Part shown: positions 50,100 to 60,882 of the stretch, in pieces | Numbering within the stretch: position 1 is the first letter of the stretch | Layout: every line of letters begins with the position of its first letter | Assembly (NCBI GenBank): GCA_038503035.1 | Contig: JAVSML010025531.1 | Coordinates: 354,031 to 418,030 of the forward strand | Direction of reading: 5' to 3' | DNA length: 64,000 nucleotides | Source of the DNA: Crocodylus rhombifer | Lineage: Eukaryota; Chordata; Crocodylia; Crocodylidae | Notes under the pieces: generated by a model | What the model was told of the DNA's origin: nothing | The model's input: the letters and a program-made list of their open reading frames with translations, nothing else | Databases searched by the model: none | Made by a program: the position numbers and the translations under genes

Positions 50100-50462
50100 A
50101 AGTCAACACAAGCACTGCATGTGGTAGCAAGGAGCACAGCCAGGCTGGCCCAACTCTATCATGTGGTGCTCCCCACAGTGCAGATGTGGCTCCTAGCATT
50201 CACATGGCACCTGGGGGGAGCCATGACTATGGAGCCTGCTGCCTTTGCTGCTACCTGCTGTGCAAGTCCCAGGACTCCACTAGGAAGCAGGGAGTGGGAC
50301 TCCCCTCCACTCCTGGTAGAGTCCCAGGACCTGCATGGCAGGGGGTAGTGAAGACAGCTAGCTCCATTGCACGGGGCTCCCCCTGGTGGTGTGCAGTGCT
50401 GGGAGCCGCATGTGCACTGCAGGGTGCCCCATGTGATGGAGGAAGGCTGGTTTGGCTACCTT
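50100..50462. repeat. GC-rich dispersed repeat, copy A, left part
   Basis: The stretch AGCTCCATTGCACGGGGC ... GAGCCGCATGTGCACTGCAGG ... CCCCATG ... AGGCTGG is matched in order at about 59535-59612 (AGCTCCATTGCACATTGGC ... GAGCTGCATGTGAGCAGTAGG ... CCCCATG ... AGGCTGG). The copy is split by the CR1 tail at 50463-50745. Confidence 0.6.
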
Positions 50463-50745
50463 CCTTATAGATTCATAGATGCTAGGGTCAGAAGGGACCT
50501 CAAAGGATCATCAAGTCTGACCCCCTGCCAGTGGCAGGAAAAAGTGCTAGGGTCATGTTACCCCAGTCAGGTGCTTGTCTAGTCTCTTCTTGAAGACCCC
50601 CAAAGTAGGGGAGAGTACCATCTCCCTTGGAAGCCTGTTCCAGATTCTGGTGACTGTACCCATGAAGTTCTTTCTGATGTCCAACTTAAATCTACTCTCT
50701 ATCAGCTTGTGGCCCTTGTTTCTGTTATATGCTTTGGTGTACACA
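50463..50745 (-). mobile_element. CR1 LINE 3' tail
   Basis: In plus reading it begins TAGATTCATAGATGCTAGGG and continues with the standard tail words (CCCCTGCCAGTGGCAGGAAA, TCTTCTTGAAGACCCCCAAAG). The minus-strand ORF at 50553-50744 ([11 protein letters not shown]) is the CR1 carboxy-terminus. Truncated at the right. Confidence 0.88.
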
Positions 50746-51380
50746 GCATCCCCTATTTCTATTCCCTACTGTCCTTCCCTCCTCCCCCATCTCTTTGCCA
50801 CTGTGTCTGATACTGGCTGGAGCTAAGTGCCATTGGGCAGGAGTGCCTGTGCGGGTGAGGAGCACCCTGAGCACCCCCCCTGCTGCTGCTGCTGCCACCA
50901 GCAGTGGGGTCTATGTATCATGGTGGATAGTGTGTAGGGGGATCCCCACCCTCCCTTATACCATCCCATTCCCACTCTCTCCCTTATACCCACACCCTCC
51001 CTTATACCCACGCCCTGCCCAGCTGAGTTCCACGGTCCCTCTGGCCCCCTGGGTCTGGGCTCCACACTGCTGCCAGCTCTAGTCCTATGCTCTGTGTTCC
51101 TGCTCAGCTGCAGCCCTCCCTACCCCTACCCTTGTCACTTCCCTACCTGGTGCCTGGGAAGGGGTGCCAGGGAAACCAAGCAGGTCCCCTTGTGGCCACA
51201 GCAGTAGCAGCAGACCCTCCAAGCAGGTTTGTGCTGGCTGGGCCAGGTGCTTCCATTCACAAGGGTGGGAACAAGGTGCAGGGGTTGGGTAGGGCACAAT
51301 AAGTTGGGCACCCATGGGCTAGATGAAATTGCCTGGCAGGCCAGATCTAGTCCACAGGCTGTATTTTGCCTGCCCCTGAA
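50746..51380. repeat. GC-rich dispersed repeat, copy A, right part
   Basis: GC-rich DNA ending GGCTGTATTTTGCCTGCCCC TG at about 51378. The end is closely matched at 60247-60269 (GGCTGTGTTTAGCCTGCCCC). On the minus strand this is CAGGGGCAGGC, a hAT-like start. The opposite end was not found. Confidence 0.55.
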
Positions 51381-51600
51381 TTTGACAGTGCTTTGTTAAT
51401 TCAACCATATCTTGTTAATAAAAACTATTTTGCAAACTAATTTTAAATGCCAATTTTGTTTAAGTTAAATAAATAAGTTTTCCTCAGTAATGACAATTCC
51501 TTATTGCCCATTCTTCAGGAATGCTTCCAGTACTGATGCAGTTTAGTTAGCAATATTTATATAGTAACTGATAGTTATGCAAAGTAACTGATAAGCATGA
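51381..51600. other. AT-rich non-coding DNA
   Basis: Nothing recognised. Confidence 0.45.
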
Positions 51601-51758
51601 ATCCTGGTTTTCTCTGATTAAAAAAAGAAACCCCATCTTTGGGTTAAAGTAACCCAAAATCCACATTTTTTTCATGATTAAAAGGAAATGCCTCTAAGGT
51701 ATAGATAGTGGCATTTCATTTTAATCATGGAAAGATGTGGATTTTGGGTTACTTTTTT
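51601..51758. mobile_element. Foldback element related to 18451-19437
   Basis: The left part repeats the words of the C-rich element (ATCCTGGTTTTCTCTGATTA). Then an inverted repeat of about 45 bases follows: 51648-51692 (AGTAACCCAAAATCCACAT...) against 51710-51753 (...ATGTGGATTTTGGGTTACT), loop 17. It looks like the two ends of the family joined head to head without the C-rich core. Confidence 0.65.
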
Positions 51759-51763
51759 AACTC

Positions 51764-51787
51764 CTTATTTATTTATTTATTTATTTA
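51764..51787. repeat. (TTTA)n microsatellite
   Basis: About six TTTA units. Confidence 0.85.
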
Positions 51788-52510
51788 ACTAAAATCAGCC
51801 CTCCAGAACTGTGATGTGTCTTAAGGAGAGAATATGATTTTATTTTCCAGAAATTCTCTGCATGGAGATGTAGAAGAATGTAGAAGACACTGTTAAAGGA
51901 TAGCTTCCAGCTTTTCTCTCCTTGCCAGCAAGCAGGAGGTGGCACAGTCCCCTTAATCCTTTCAGAGCTGTTCTCAGATGGGTACCAATTTTTAGCAAGT
52001 TTCATCTTATAACAAGGGTATGGGGGATATGCAATAGTGTGGTGAGGCTCCCCATAAGTCCTGGAGTTAAGCACAGTTAAGCATGAGTTGATCACAGTGG
52101 CAAGCAGTGGCAGAGTTAAATGTTGTGACTCCTTGAGGCGTGCCAAGAAATATTGCCTCTACTCCTCCTGATGCCAAATTTCTGGACCCATGGAAAACTC
52201 TGCGCTCTGGATCTGGAGTGTGGAGCTATGTTATCTGGTCTAGCAAGGCAGAAATTTGTCAGTGTGAGGAGTAATGTCTGCTAGCAGCAGCTGACTTTGC
52301 TGAATTCCGGCTCCTGCAGACCTGCTCCATGCTTCACGTCTGGCCTGTGAACTGGGGCTGGATGAAGAATTTGTAAGGTGGAATCTCCTTGCTCTCTGTT
52401 CCCATATCATCATTAGGGTTGGTGCAACACTGAATATGTCCCTGTCAAAGTCATGAACTGAGTATTTTACATAGTTTAGTTGAAGGTTTAAATTATGTAG
52501 TGATTCTTAT

Positions 52511-52560
52511 TTTTTATAAAAAAAAAATATATAAATATATATTTATTTCAGTTATATATA
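52511..52560. repeat. A/T-only low-complexity tract
   Basis: TTTTTATAAA, an A run, then TATATAAATATATATTTATT; nearly all A and T. Confidence 0.75.
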
Positions 52561-53704
52561 CTGACAAGTTAAAAGCTACAGCTCTAATACAACAGGTTAA
52601 TTTAATAAAATGCATAATTACGTACTAAGAGAATATGATACTAAACAGATTTTGATATTTGCTTAGAACTGTCTAGTCTTTTCCAGGTAAACCTATAGAG
52701 GTGAATAACATTAAGTCTGCAAACTAGGAGAGATCTGTAATTGTTTTGTGAACTAGACATTTGAACATGGATTATCTACATGTACTTCCTTAGCAAGTAT
52801 AGTCAAGATTTATATGGAGGTGTACAGTATTTATGTATTCAGGAAAGTGTTGCTAGAGATCATAAAATGCATATTTTTAAAACAGGCTATGTTTTTTTGG
52901 CTTGTGTGCAACATTACATACCTGTACTTCAGTTGCCTATCTGAATTTCAGTGTTGATATAACAACAATATATTTCTGGAAAACTATCACAACATTAGGT
53001 TTATTTGAAATTGAAATCTTCTAAGCTTAACAATCTATATATGTTCATGTGTATATGTATAATAAGTCATCTGCTTTGTTCTGATTTGAAAACACTGGGT
53101 TGTCTGGTTACATATCGTCTTGCACAGAAAAACATTTTTCAAATTTTCAAAACATTTTTGGCCAGAAAAATCCCAAACCACACTTTTTACAGGAAAGTTT
53201 GTTTAAAATAAGTATATTCAGAGAGGCTTATCCATAGGAAAAGCATGTTGTATTGTCTGCAGTGGCGTTCATTTTGTAGTCATGATACCTGATGAGAATG
53301 CAGCCTAGAGGTCTTTCCTCATAATGTCCAAGTGAGCTGCACACTCTGTTTTCCTTCATTTCCTACAAACTGTTGCAGTTGCAGTTTCTTGTTTTGTAAG
53401 TGGTAGACTAAATGAAACAAGAAATGGGATATGTAGACTCATCTGACTCAGAAGTTAAAACCTATTTGAGAACCTCACTTTTTTAGTCTTTTATGGAAAG
53501 TTCAGACTAGAAAGTGTCTATACTTTTGTTTATGGATTTAAGTTATTATTTGGCAGTTGAGCTTGATTCATTTTTCCAAATTAAATAGACTTATCCGAAT
53601 AAACAATGCTTAGAACTACTGGGCCTGTCAATAGTATGTGACTATTTTGATATTTCTAATGTTTCTGTCACTAGAATCTGCCCATGTGCAATCTTATACA
53701 TAAT

Positions 53705-54035
53705 GAGCAGTTAACTTGTGGAATTCATTGCCACAGGAGGTGGTGGAAGCAGATAGCACAGCAAATTTTAATAAAGGGACTGAATAAAGACATGGATGAT
53801 AGTTCTGTTAATGGCTATTGAACACAACAGTTGGAGATGTTTTTATTGACTTCTCTAAGAAAATAAGCGGTGGATGCCAGGAAGGATATTGAATAGGGGA
53901 TAGCTCACTCTAGATATATCCAGTTCAGTACTCTCCTTGTATAGCATCCACTTCTGCCAGTGTTGGAGACAAGCTGCTAGGGTAGATAGACCATTGGTCT
54001 GACTCAGGATGACACTTCAGTTCTTATACATATCA
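53705..54035 (+). mobile_element. Old CR1/L3-type LINE tail
   Basis: It holds TTGTGGAATTCATTGCCACA, GGAGGTGGTGGAAGCAGATA and a tail TAGATAGACCATTGGTCTGAC followed by TTCAGTTCTTATACAT. This is the layout of older amniote CR1 tails, distinct from the younger copies with TCATAGATGCTAGGG ends. Confidence 0.75.
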
Positions 54036-54249
54036 TGAGCTTGTCTGCTTAATTGTTTATGTATAAATAAATAAATGAATTACGTTCACTTTGCCCATTC
54101 CTGTAAAATCTCCACAGTAATAGGTACTACAGATACCTGTAACACATTGTCACACTGACATTTTTTTTCTAAGCAGGACTATTCTAACAGCCCAATGAGG
54201 ATATCTGAGCCTCTTCTAATAATAATGGGAAAAGTTAGTGCCAAATAAA
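54036..54249. other. AT-rich non-coding DNA
   Basis: It includes TAAATAAATAAATGAAT near 54063. Confidence 0.5.
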
Positions 54250-54445
54250 ATGCTTTTCTACCACAGGCAGGTAAGTATTACTTCCCCTATATAGCAAATA
54301 GAAAGTTGGAATAGGAGGCATAAAGAGATTAAACAACTCATCTGAGGTCATGTAGTGAGTCAGAGGGGGCCAGTACTAGAATACAAATCTCCCAATTCTC
54401 CCTTCTGGCTTGTGTAATTACGATCTAGTTGTTTTTTCTTATCTT
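54250..54445 (-). mobile_element. MIR/CORE-SINE-like fragment
   Basis: The plus strand reads GAGGCATAAAGAGATTAAAC, CATCTGAGGTCATGTAGTGAG and GTCAGAGGGGGCCAGTACTAG. This is the order seen on the reverse of MIR ('GAGGTTAAGT-ACTTGCCCAAGGTCA-CACAGCTAG'), so the SINE lies on the minus strand. It is old. Confidence 0.65.
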
Positions 54446-55260
54446 TATTTATTAGTGTCCTTCTCAAGGGGGTTAGTCTCTTAAACAGTGCTGAAATAGT
54501 TCTAGGAATGCAATAACTGTTAATAGCACTGGTGATAGAAAAACCTGATTACAGTATATTATGATAGCAATGAGCATTTGGAACAATTTATTTCACTGTT
54601 AATATTACCAAGATTAATTGAGCAAATACTATTGTAATTCTACTGATTGAATTAGCTAAATTAGCAACTTCACAAGGAAAATCTACCTTTTTCTTATTTC
54701 AGTCCTATATTGGTATATAAGCTTAAATCTGTAAATTATCCATGTTACAATTTTTGGTACGTGTCTATACATAGACCCTCAGTCAGGATAAAATATAAAT
54801 GTATATATTCCAAATTCATTTTATCAAATAAAAGAAAACCTCAACCATTCTAGGTTATAGGATTTTTTACTTATAATAAAAGTTAACTCCATCAATAGAA
54901 GGTAATGCTGGCTTCTGTAGTCTTGTTCTAAACCTTATGAATTTTTAGGGACCCCAGATCCTGTTCCAACTCTAAGATATTTAGGTAGTATTTAGGTATC
55001 AAGCCTCATCCTATTCCAAGCAGCACAGCAGCCACATTATGAATCTCCATTTTTGCCTTAAAAAAATCCCTAGGTGTAACTAGACTTTAGATATGGAGCA
55101 TCCTAGACAGCCACTTACATTTCTGATTCCACTTGCACTGTATTATGACCCAGTTCCATCTGGACATGGTTTGATGTCATCTCTCCTATTTTTCTGTTAA
55201 GTGAAGTTGCTGTCTATGAGTTTTGCATTAGTCATTGACTAAAATGCATAAACTTCATTG
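54446..55260. other. AT-rich non-coding DNA
   Basis: Nothing recognised. Confidence 0.5.
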
Positions 55261-55830
55261 GAAATTAATCTGAATCTAGGACTCTATCCCCCAACAAAAG
55301 AGTACCTGTGAGGGGTCAGCCAGGATGTAGGCAGCTGGGCCTGTGGGGAGGTGGGGTGGGGGGCAGAGGTTACCAGAGCTGAGAAGGGAAATCCAAGAGA
55401 CATAGTCTGAGATGCAAGCTGGGGTCATGAACCAGGGATTGGAGAACTGGTGCCAAATTCCAGGGAAGATCCAAGATCACAGTTAAAGAAGCCAAGCCAA
55501 GATGCCAGGAAAACCAGAGAGAGCAGTATCAGCACTGAGTTTCAGGACAGATCCAAGATCAGGATGAGGAAAAGCCAAAGCTTGGTTAGAAGAACCAGGG
55601 GGATGTGTGAACCTAGGGCTTGCTAGAACAGGCTGTTGCTATGTAAAGGCATGGCTGTAGCCTGAGGCTGCAGGTGTGTTTAGAACAGATGGGTGACACT
55701 TTCAGCAGCCAGTCTGCCATATTAGCTAGGGGTTGAGGCAGGTGTGGTAACTCATGTGCCTGACTTAGTCAGGTCTCCTTGATGAATCTCTGACAGTACC
55801 CAACTTATTAGGCCATGGGCTCCCACTACC
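55261..55830. repeat. Possible repeat, class unknown
   Basis: Composition shifts to purine-rich, with recurring GATCCAAGATCA and CCAGGAAAACCAGAGAG words: GGAAGATCCAAGATCACAG (55465) and CAGATCCAAGATCAGGATG (55549). It resembles decayed LTR/Gypsy leader DNA, but no ends are visible. Confidence 0.3.
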
Positions 55831-55997
55831 TTTTGTTTGCTCTGTTTCTGCCCCCATAACTTATACTCCTGGTTGCCCACTGGAGAGGAGGAAAGGAAGA
55901 TGCCTTCATTTTTGCCTTGTCCATTGACTGGTGCTTGGTGGTCTTCAGGGCACTTCCCTTGGAAATGGGAGATCTATATTTAAACATTTTGGCTAGG

Positions 55998-56703
55998 GAC
56001 AGAATTTATACACAAACTGGTTTAAATCATCAGAAAGTGGTTTAAACCTGTAACAGAACAGAAGCTCAATACACATAAACCAGTTTCAAAATGGCTGAAA
56101 CTGGTTTAAGATAAACCTGGTTGAATGTAGTATCAGACTTGACTGATTTGGGTCAAACCAGTTTATGAAACTTCTGTTCCAGACCCTTCCTGGTTCAAGG
56201 TAAATCGCAGTCCCCTAGTATCCCAGCATGCTTTCCAGCCCTAGGCTGGGCTGTGCTGTCTGCCCCAGCAGAGAATGGTTGGAGGGGGGAGGCAGGGACT
56301 TCCCTCCCCCAGGCAAACTCTGGCTGGGGGCTGGGGCCAGGGAGGAGGTTAACCCCCTTTCCCCAAGTTAATGCCCCCCCGCCCTTTCCCTGAGTACAGA
56401 ACATCCCTGGCCCTGTTAAACTTACTGAAAATTACAGCAGGCTGAGACTGTGGACTACAAATTCCAGAGGCACTTGGAAGCTGGAAGAAGAAATGATGAG
56501 CAACCCTGCAGAGTCCTTCTTGTGTGATGCTGGACTGCAAATCCCAGAGTCTTCAGGGGCAGCAGGAAGAGGAAATGCCAGAAAGGCATGCTCTCTCACC
56601 TTCTGGCTTCTGGCCTGAGCCACATTTGCTGAATCAAAGGTAAATGTGTGTTCAGTTGTTTCTCAGTTTAATCTTTGCATTTTAGATTAATGTGTAAAGA
56701 CTG
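55998..56703. mobile_element. Possible DNA transposon with GGTTTAAA words
   Basis: The left end (CAGAATTTATACACAAACTG) and the right end on the other strand (CAGTCTTTACACATTAATC) look like a diverged inverted repeat. Near the left are CTGGTTTAAATC, GTGGTTTAAACC and a perfect hairpin CCAGTTTC/GAAACTGG (56082-56106). Near the right, TGGACTACAAATTCCAGAG (56451-56469) and TGGACTGCAAATCCCAGAG (56531-56549) match at 17 of 19. A GC-rich core lies at 56200-56400. Confidence 0.45.
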
Positions 56704-59278
56704 AATTGATTCAGCCTCAGGCCTTTTGACTTTCTGTACTCAGCGCTTCAGGCTTACTGAAGCCTCAAATCCAGACCTGTCACTTCTTGGGTAAGTGTTC
56801 TAATCACTGTTCAGTTGGGCAAAGGATGGGTCCTCCTCTTGATGCTGCACTTTAAAGTGAAGTAAATGCTGCCATCAGTTGATACTGATGCAGGCAGATA
56901 TCTAAGCAAAGTGGATCCTGACATGGTGGAAGGTTCAAGTAGATGTTTTCCCCTTGAGTGAGCTGGTGTGATGGAAGTTCATCCTGATATGATGGAAGTT
57001 CATCAACCTACCCATTAAGTGAACGAAATAACTGTGTATTACTTTGAGGTGGACTTCATACTCCTGAAGTCTGACACACGTTTATTTGGGTGAGTGACTG
57101 ACTGCTAAGTCTCAAAAATCTAATAAGCAGCACAGGATTTGGGCATTAATACTGTTTTAATTAGTGAAATGGGTAAAATGGCTTTTCTGGAAGAGAGGTA
57201 CAGTAGTATATTTATAAAATTACAAAAATGTAATTTTTCCCCCAATTTAGATGTGACCTATGCTTTTGTGAGATGCCAGTTTACATTCAACTTTTATCCT
57301 GAGTACTACTGGGGTATGTTTGGGGGTTTTGGGGGGGTTTTTTTGAAGCTACTGGGAGTTTTCTCTATCTTCTTGAAATATTTCACAGACAACAGTCATA
57401 GAAATGTACAGCTAAAATATTAATTATGTTTTAAAATATATTGCAGCTGAAAATATGAGCTATTAATTAAACACAGCCTTCCAATACTAGACAAATTATC
57501 CATAGATATGAAAACATATCTGAAAAAGTATTATCAAATATTCAGCTCTTATAAATTGTGCAACACCACTGACTTCTTGTAATGAAGTAATACTGACTTA
57601 TTCCCGTTTCATATAACTTGAGATACAAAAATACAATATTAGTCATCTATTTGATCACATCTTTGTGAATGTCTATCCTTGATAATTATGATGGATTTAT
57701 TAAAACATCTGTAGTTACTATTAATATAACTCTTTGGGGTATGTGTTTCTGTTCCTACAAACATTTGACACCAGCTGTTTGGAGAAAAGCTTCTTGTTCC
57801 TGTGTCTAATTTTGCAGCACAATTTCTTTCTTTATTACATGATAAATATTTCCCTCTTTGATGTTTTTATTTTCTTAAAGGTCTTTCCATATATATAATT
57901 TACTTCAACTTAAAAAGAAAATAAGTACTACATTTTCAGTCCTCACATTTGTTTCTTTTACTTTGATGATAATGAAAACTCTGAAGGTGTTTAAAAATAG
58001 GATTTTTTCGTTGGCTGTATTTACCTTGCACTCTCTGTTTATGTGTCTAGAAATACTGATTTTAGTATATTGTGCCCTGAAAAATCTTGCAACAATGCCC
58101 AGTCCCAGACCAGAAGCATCTTTGTGATATTTTCACATTTATGGCAGAAACATTTGTTTGTTGGCTAGGAATAATGTTACAGGCTTTACTTTAAGACCTC
58201 TATACATTTTAGTGGTCAGGGATTATTGCTTTAGGGCAAATGTCTGTGTAGATGGAAAGAGGAATTTTTTTGGAGGTTCATGTTCTGTCAGGCAGGAATT
58301 ATCCTTAATTGATGGTGGAAAAAATGGTGAAAATATTGTGACCTTTGGAGTAACTGTTCACTGAAAAAACTGCACTCTTATCCTTGAATGATTGTGTTTG
58401 GAGCAACTGTGTTAGGACATCAGACTGTTTTTCATACCAGGATGACATGTAGTTTGTTTTGTCTTTCATATGATTGGATGGCCAGACACTTAGGATATAG
58501 TGGTGCTACCAAACCTCTATTCTGAAGGAGGTATCCACAAAAGGAAATGTGCCCATCAGAACCAGAAGGAGCAAAGGAAAGAGATATTTTACAAATGAGA
58601 ATCCTCTCAGCAGTTGTTCTGAATCTGTAACCAGAAAATAGGTTTTTATTGTTTGTTTTATTTAAATAAAATTCACATAATACTATTCTAGTAAAGTTGA
58701 AAAGCTGTCAGTTGCTATTAGAAGCAGTAACCCAGATATTTTCCATTCTCATTTACCAGGTTACATTTTAGGATACTTTAATCAATATCTTTTCCATTTA
58801 AATTATATTAAGAGACAATTTAAAAGTTTAATCAAAGACTTCAGCAATTGTTGATGATTATACATGGTGAATTAGATCTTGGTGCTCCAACATGTGAATT
58901 GATTCATGTGTGAGGCGCACAGTGGTAGGAAATAAAATGAATTCAGGCTTTTCTCAGCTCTGTAAGCAGGTTTGCAAGTGGGATATTGATCTATTTGCCT
59001 TTGTGTCTCGCTGCTTGGCCAGACAATTATTTACAGATCACTGAGACAGTGAACCTCCCTGAGCAGCTGAATGGAAAGGTTGAATCTGATGTTCTTAGTA
59101 TTTTTCTTCAGGCATTAAGGAAATAATAAATATTTCACTGCCTCAAAAATCATGCTATGGAAAGGTAAAAGAATATATAACAGGAGCATTTTTCTGAATA
59201 AGAGCTTTACAGGGTGGCCTTTATTATATAAATATGCATGCAAAGTTTTTCCTGCAATCTGAAGCAAACCATACACAC
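56704..59278. other. AT-rich non-coding DNA
   Basis: No exon or repeat end recognised, apart from a weak SINE-like word near 56785. Confidence 0.5.
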
Positions 59279-60270
59279 AGATACAAGGATGTGTGTGTGT
59301 GTGGGGGGGGTTGGTGTGGTGTGTGTTTGGGTATAGTGGGGTGTGCATATGGGAGCTCCCCCGTACACCCCCCCATATGGTGTGCTGCTTCTGTCGGCGG
59401 TGGCAGCAGCAGAAGGAAGCAGTGGGCCCTTGTGGCACTAATGGCCCATGGCAGGCAGAGCCCCCCTGGTGGAATACGGCTCCAGCCAAGTCCTGGGAGC
59501 CGCACATGGTGGCAGAGAGTGGGACCAGGCTGCCAGCTCCATTGCACATTGGCTTCCAGCCAGATTTCAGGAGCTGCATGTGAGCAGTAGGGAACCCCAT
59601 GCAATGCAGTCAGGCTGGCCCTGTGCTCCTGCTGGCAAGGGATCCATGGTCTTGTTGGCCCAGGCTTTGCATCCCACTGTCCCATCCTGCTCTGGTACCA
59701 TGCTCCCACCAGCCCTGGCCCTGGCTTGGGCCCTGCATTCCTGCACTCCCTTCACCCTGGCACTAGCTCTGTGCTCCCACACAGCTGCAGCTTCCCACCC
59801 ACTCACCCACTGCTGCCCAGTGCAGCAGAGGGGACAGGCGGAGGAGCCACCAAAGGCTGGGGCAGCTGAGCAGTTCCCTGGGTGACTGCAGCAGGAGCAG
59901 CAGCAGCCCCACCCAGAAAATGTGTGTGCTGGCTGGGCCTGGGGCTGGGCCCGGGCCCTCCTGTGGGCTACCTAAACTCCTGGTGGCCCTGGGTGAACTT
60001 TTAGTATTGGGGGCCCCCCTTCACCACAGATAAGAAAATTACCATTTTTGGGCCCCCTTCCTGTCCGGGGCCCTGGCAGCCACCCGGTTCGCCATGCCTG
60101 TATCCAGCTCTGAGTAGGATGGGAGCACAATACACTACCCCAGCAGGAGTGCACCAGGGGCAGCTGTGGACTGGGCCAGATACAATCAGTGGGCACCTGC
60201 CCACAAGCCAAATGAAATAACCTAGCAGGTTAGATGCAGCTCGTGGGCTGTGTTTAGCCTGCCCCTGATC
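59279..60270. repeat. GC-rich dispersed repeat, copy B
   Basis: Begins with a GT/G run (59291-59335) and ends GGGCTGTGTTTAGCCTGCCCCTG near 60269. Both the inner words (59535-59612) and the right end match copy A at 50100-51380. ORFs of 145-161 codons on both strands overlap and reflect base composition. Confidence 0.6.
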
Positions 60271-60333
60271 TACATGTGTGCTACAGTGCAGTAAAAAAAA
60301 CTCCTCCACAGGATAGTATTTGTATTTACAAGT

Positions 60334-60720
60334 ATTAAAGCCTGGAAAAGCGCAGGCTCAGGGGTGATCTGATGGCCACCTACAAGTTTATCAGGGGTGA
60401 CCACCAGGATCTGGGGGAACATCTGTTCACCAGAGCGCCCCATGGGATGACGAGGTCGAACGGTCACAAACTCCTGCAAGACCATTTCAGGCTGGACATA
60501 AGGAAGAATTTCTTTACTGTCCGAGCCCCCAAGGTCTGGAACAGCCTGCCAGCGGAGGTGGTTCAAGCGCCTACATTGAACACCTTCAAGAGTAAATTGG
60601 ATGCTTATCTTGCTGGGATCCTATGACCCCAGCTGACTTCCTGCCCTTTGGGCAGGGGGCTGGACTCGATGATCTCCCGAGGTCCCTTCTAGCCCTAATG
60701 TCTATGAAATCTATGAAATT
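60334..60720 (+). mobile_element. CR1 LINE 3' tail, well preserved
   Basis: The ORF at 60372-60626 is an unbroken CR1 carboxy-terminus (CHKLLQ-like region, FRLDIRKNFFTVRAPKVWNS, FKSKLDAYLAGI) with its natural stop. The 3' non-coding part (GGACTCGATGATCTCCCGAGG) and the tail repeat TCTATGAAATCTATGAAATT follow. It keeps CpGs lost in other copies, so it is probably the youngest CR1 here. Confidence 0.92.
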
Positions 60721-60747
60721 AACTTGCAGCAGATTTTAGTAAATGCT

Positions 60748-60882
60748 GGGTGTCTCTACACAATGCAACGTCCCAAAAGGAAGCACTAAATGATAGTGCC
60801 ATATGTAGATGTTTTTGCTGAGACATTTAGTACGGAGCTAATTAAGCAACTCCGCAGTAAATGTCTTGTGTAGACATACCCC
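60748..60882. mobile_element. MITE with GGG-N-N-TCTACAC ends, 135 bp
   Basis: Left end GGGTGTCTCTACACAATGCA; right end on the other strand GGGGTATGTCTACACAAGAC. CTAAATG/CATTTAG are inverted inside. GTATGTCTACAC ends are common in small amniote DNA elements. Confidence 0.7.

Larger units (their letters stand above)
51759..53704. other. AT-rich non-coding DNA
   Basis: It begins with a (TTTA)n run (about 51764-51787). There is an A/T tract at 52511-52560. No exon recognised. Confidence 0.5.

Noticed and set aside
59115..59885. ORFs of 145-161 codons on both strands
   Set aside because: They overlap each other in several frames, lie in a GC-rich repeat, and are rich in Pro, Gly, Ala and His without any family motif.
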